Of a stretch of 64,000 nucleotides of DNA, positions 61,801 to 64,000 are shown one piece after another. Every line of letters begins with the position of its first letter. Position 1 is the first letter of the stretch. The stretch is from the NCBI GenBank assembly GCA_000469685.2, contig LS997566.1, forward strand, positions 2,924,925-2,988,924, in the 5' to 3' direction. The position numbers and the translations under genes are program-made. Origin of the DNA: Haemonchus contortus (taxonomy: Eukaryota; Nematoda; Chromadorea; Rhabditida; Trichostrongylidae). Under the pieces are notes generated by a model, which saw only the letters and a program-made list of their open reading frames with translations, was not told the origin of the DNA and made no database searches.

Positions 61801-62135
61801 CTTTTTACTTTGAATCGACTTCCATTAAAGACAGTGACTTGACTTAAATGGGTGGATATTGATCCGGAGTTTGATTCTCGGACCTTACGCTCACGCCCAT
61901 GTGGGCAGGGGGAACGAATCGAGCAAGTCGTCATTCCATGTAGTCAGTCATGATTGATGTATATCAGGAGAAATATAATTAATTTTTTTACAGTGCTGAG
62001 TATCGTGATGTCATGAAGCAGATGTTTGGATGTATTGGTGGTAGCACGGCGAAAAAGGTTCCAGAAGTCAGTACAATGCACGGTCTTGCTTCAAGAAGCA
62101 CGAAGTCAACTGGTATCGTCTCAGTGCATGCATGA
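58851..62135 (+). CDS. SRSX-type chemoreceptor GPCR
   Basis: Seven exons join in phase to 310 aa: 58851-58963, 59331-59434, 59487-59610, 60146-60256, 60791-60927, 60999-61200, 61994-62135. Seven hydrophobic segments are visible: TM1 with GIVGNTIMII, TM2 with ALTCVADL, TM3 (NCFWLQLIPMIGASIG...) ending LGLDRLIAVRFPSRYR in the DRY position, TM4, TM5 (GVNVGIIVVYGLTFYLLKR), TM6 (VIICGWLLTF-like) and TM7 (NLGLASNVFVYYAINAEYRD). Cysteines before TM3 and in the second outer loop (VQCAVP) can form the usual disulphide. The CFWLQ, LDRLIAV and N-EYR motifs are characteristic of the nematode SRSX family of plasma-membrane, G-protein-coupled, probably chemosensory receptors; the ligand is unknown. An acceptor (TTTTTCAG) lies 16 nt before the ATG. 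Intron 6 holds a palindromic MITE. Confidence 0.9.
61388..61642. mobile_element. Palindromic MITE, copy B (255 bp)
   Basis: The same ends as copy A (TGGCTGCTTTCATAGTCCGC and complement) and the same GGCAGTGCTAG / GGAGGAGG internal order. The arms have diverged from each other, and the central loop differs, containing an inner AGATCAAAA / TTTTGATCT pair. It lies in intron 6 of the receptor gene. Confidence 0.88.
61653..61708 (-). repeat. Fragment of MITE family 2
   Basis: GGCGAGCGCGACACGCCGTT and CGGGGAGAAGAT are the inverted form of the left end of the element at 31431. It lies 11 bp from the end of MITE copy B, so both families meet here. Confidence 0.6.
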
Positions 62136-62459
62136 TCCAGGCGATTGATACAGCTTCCAACAGAGGATATGAGAAGATCTATGATCCATCCGTTCACTAA
62201 CATCGAGAAGAGCTTCTGAGTCATTGTGAATCAAAAATATTATCGAAGCTTTGTTACTTTTCAACTCGAATTCTAAGGTGAAAAAAATTGAAATAAAACT
62301 GCGACCTCCACGGATTTGTTATGCAGATTTTTCAATTAAATAAAGCAATTTCAATCATGAAATTTGCTTGTCGTTGACAAATGGGTAACGAATGGCTGAG
62401 TTTACTACAAGCCCGTCTTCTAAACAGCCAGAATGCATGGAATCAACTCAAGGAGTCAT
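62136..62459. other. 3' flank of receptor 1
   Basis: AATAAA signals at about 62292 and 62339 follow the stop at 62135. No other feature seen. Confidence 0.45.
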
Positions 62460-63785
62460 CAGACTCGTCCTTGTTCGATTGGAACGGGATATCTCAAACT
62501 GGTCAACTATATTTGACGCCTCAGTCGATTGCCACTGGAATGGATATGGGAGACTGAATGGGGCAAGAATAAAACACAAGAGTGGTCTGTTGTCAGGCTC
62601 AGGATACCATTTCGGGTAATAATGCTAAATATCACTGGTTTTTCTAGTATACGCTATTGTGCCCATAAAATAAAGAGCAACAGGGTCGGTTGAGGTAGAA
62701 CTAAAAAAGGGGTAGAGCATGAGGCATGGATGCATAGGTTCATTTGGAGCGGGATCAGGATCATAACTCGTCTCTATTCTTCTGAGAAAGCAGCAAGAAT
62801 GGTTGGAAGACTCATTGGGATTATAGAGAGGCTTTGAGCAAAATGTACCGAAGGAAAATTCCCCATTCCATTTTTCTTCCAAAGAAAAATTTCTTTTTCT
62901 GTAAGTACACAAAACTGAGAATATTTCTGGGTGAACCGGCGGAAGGCTCAGATTCGGGATGGAGGTAGGAAACTCCTGGTATCCTGTCTCATTGTAAGCT
63001 CATTGTAATGAATATGTTATCCGTAAATCATTGAGTACTGACGCACTTAAGCAGAAATACCCTAAAACAAAGCGTTCACTCTGCTCTCAACCCATTGAGA
63101 TTGCGCCATGCATGCGATTTTTGCCTGGAAATGTAATTTACTGTGCACCCTGTTTAAAAAAAAAGGAGAGTTGTATCATATCGTTTATACCGTTTCAAGT
63201 CAGCTGGCACTTTCCGAGAGTATTTTTTTGGTTTCTTCAAGTAGCTCAGATCTCTGATGTAGGAGTTTTCCAGCCACCATAATCCCTAGGTATGGCACCC
63301 AAGATGATGGCTTCCCTGTACCTCATTTTTATGGTATCGATCTCACAGTCAGTCTAGAAAGTCTTTTCATGAAGTACGTACTTTGTAGGTTTTGTGTGGG
63401 AAGGATGCACATGCAAGTTCTATTCGTGGGAAATATGCTCACCTCATGACCGACGACGTACTTCTTTCTCACGATCCCAAAGATCAGTAACCAAAAACAG
63501 TCACCACGTCGTCACAGAGTCTTCTATCACCCTCATCAATCATCAGGGTGTTAGTCCTTTCTGGCACCCTTGTCTCTTGAATCTCGATGACGGAGTGTTC
63601 TTCGCTAGGGAAATAGTACTACATCCGGTTTGAGATTACCTCAGAGGACCCCTTCGAAAGCAAATGTGACTGCAGGGAATGTCTTCTACCTAGAGCCTCA
63701 TTTTCTAGAGTTTGTCTCGTCAGCAATATTTGCTTATTACTCGAAAAATTGGCCATTTTCAGAGAACAAATAGTTGCTGCTTGGA
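62460..63785 (+). repeat. Tandem duplication, right unit: 5' flank of receptor 2
   Basis: Diverged copy of 57470-58850 in the same orientation, keeping the acceptor TTTTCAG 24 nt before the next receptor start. Confidence 0.75.
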
Positions 63786-64000
63786 ATGTCAGGTGGACTG
63801 GATATTATTTTGATTCCTCCGACGTTTGCCTTTTTCTTTGTGGCATCAATAGGGATCGTTGGCAATGCTGTTATGATCATAGCAACCTTCAAAGCAAAGT
63901 GAGTTTATGGTCAGTTCCAATAATAAAATTAGTGAAAAATATTATAATCGGCGGATTTGAACAGTCCAGAGCCCCATCAAGGGAACAGGTGGACATCAAA
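63786..64000 (+). CDS. Second SRSX-type receptor, first exon only (runs off window)
   Basis: Exon 63786-63898 (113 bp, the same length and phase as exon 1 of receptor 1) reads MSGGLDIILIPPTFAFFFVA and on to GIVGNAVMIIATFKAK, ending at GTGAGT. It is the first transmembrane segment of a paralogue. The rest lies beyond the window; whether the gene is intact cannot be seen. Confidence 0.8.

Overview
This window is nuclear DNA from a nematode, most likely a strongylid (hookworm-like) or other clade V rhabditid. Four things point there. Genes are split into short exons with GT..AG introns and TTTTCAG-type acceptors. Several start codons sit 4 to 25 nt after an unpaired acceptor, as expected for spliced-leader trans-splicing. 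One gene encodes an SRSX-type seven-transmembrane receptor, a nematode family. Tc1/mariner elements, MITEs and tRNA-derived SINE-like repeats are dense. The species cannot be fixed from the sequence. All exon models were built by hand from splice sites and reading phase.

Layout. 1-18725 is a non-coding repeat domain. It opens with a foldback repeat (1-1496), followed by three near-identical 3662-bp tandem units (3166-14142) and an older, diverged copy in the opposite orientation (14830-18500). Each unit carries a degenerate minisatellite of about 37 bp. The many small ORFs here recur with the repeats and are not genes.

19063-32979 (minus strand) holds a cluster of short, secreted prolyl 4-hydroxylase-like 2-oxoglutarate/iron oxygenases. 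Two genes look intact, or nearly so, and share internal exon lengths; a broken relative lies between them. Their introns have collected a Tc1-like transposon with a double terminal repeat structure, a near-perfect palindromic MITE, a second MITE and SINEs.

33000-37600 is intergenic with SINE remnants. 37634-40951 (minus) is a calcium-activated nucleotidase (apyrase, CANT1/APY-1 family) missing a recognisable N-terminal exon. 41900-46500 holds two weak exon candidates, a SINE, and a decayed mariner-type element (43877-45144).

46507-54996 holds a plus-strand gene, or two, with tiny 55-56 nt introns and no recognised domain. Its 3' end converges on a clean three-exon minus-strand gene of 253 aa, also unrecognised. 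A mariner-type element sits inside an older MITE between the plus-strand exons (49576-51726).

57470-64000 is a diverged tandem duplication carrying a complete 310-aa SRSX-type chemoreceptor gene in seven exons and, at the window edge, the first exon of a second copy. The palindromic MITE from the hydroxylase intron recurs in the receptor's sixth intron.

The protein genes do not form one pathway. The oxygenases and the apyrase are secretory-pathway enzymes and the receptors are probably chemosensory.
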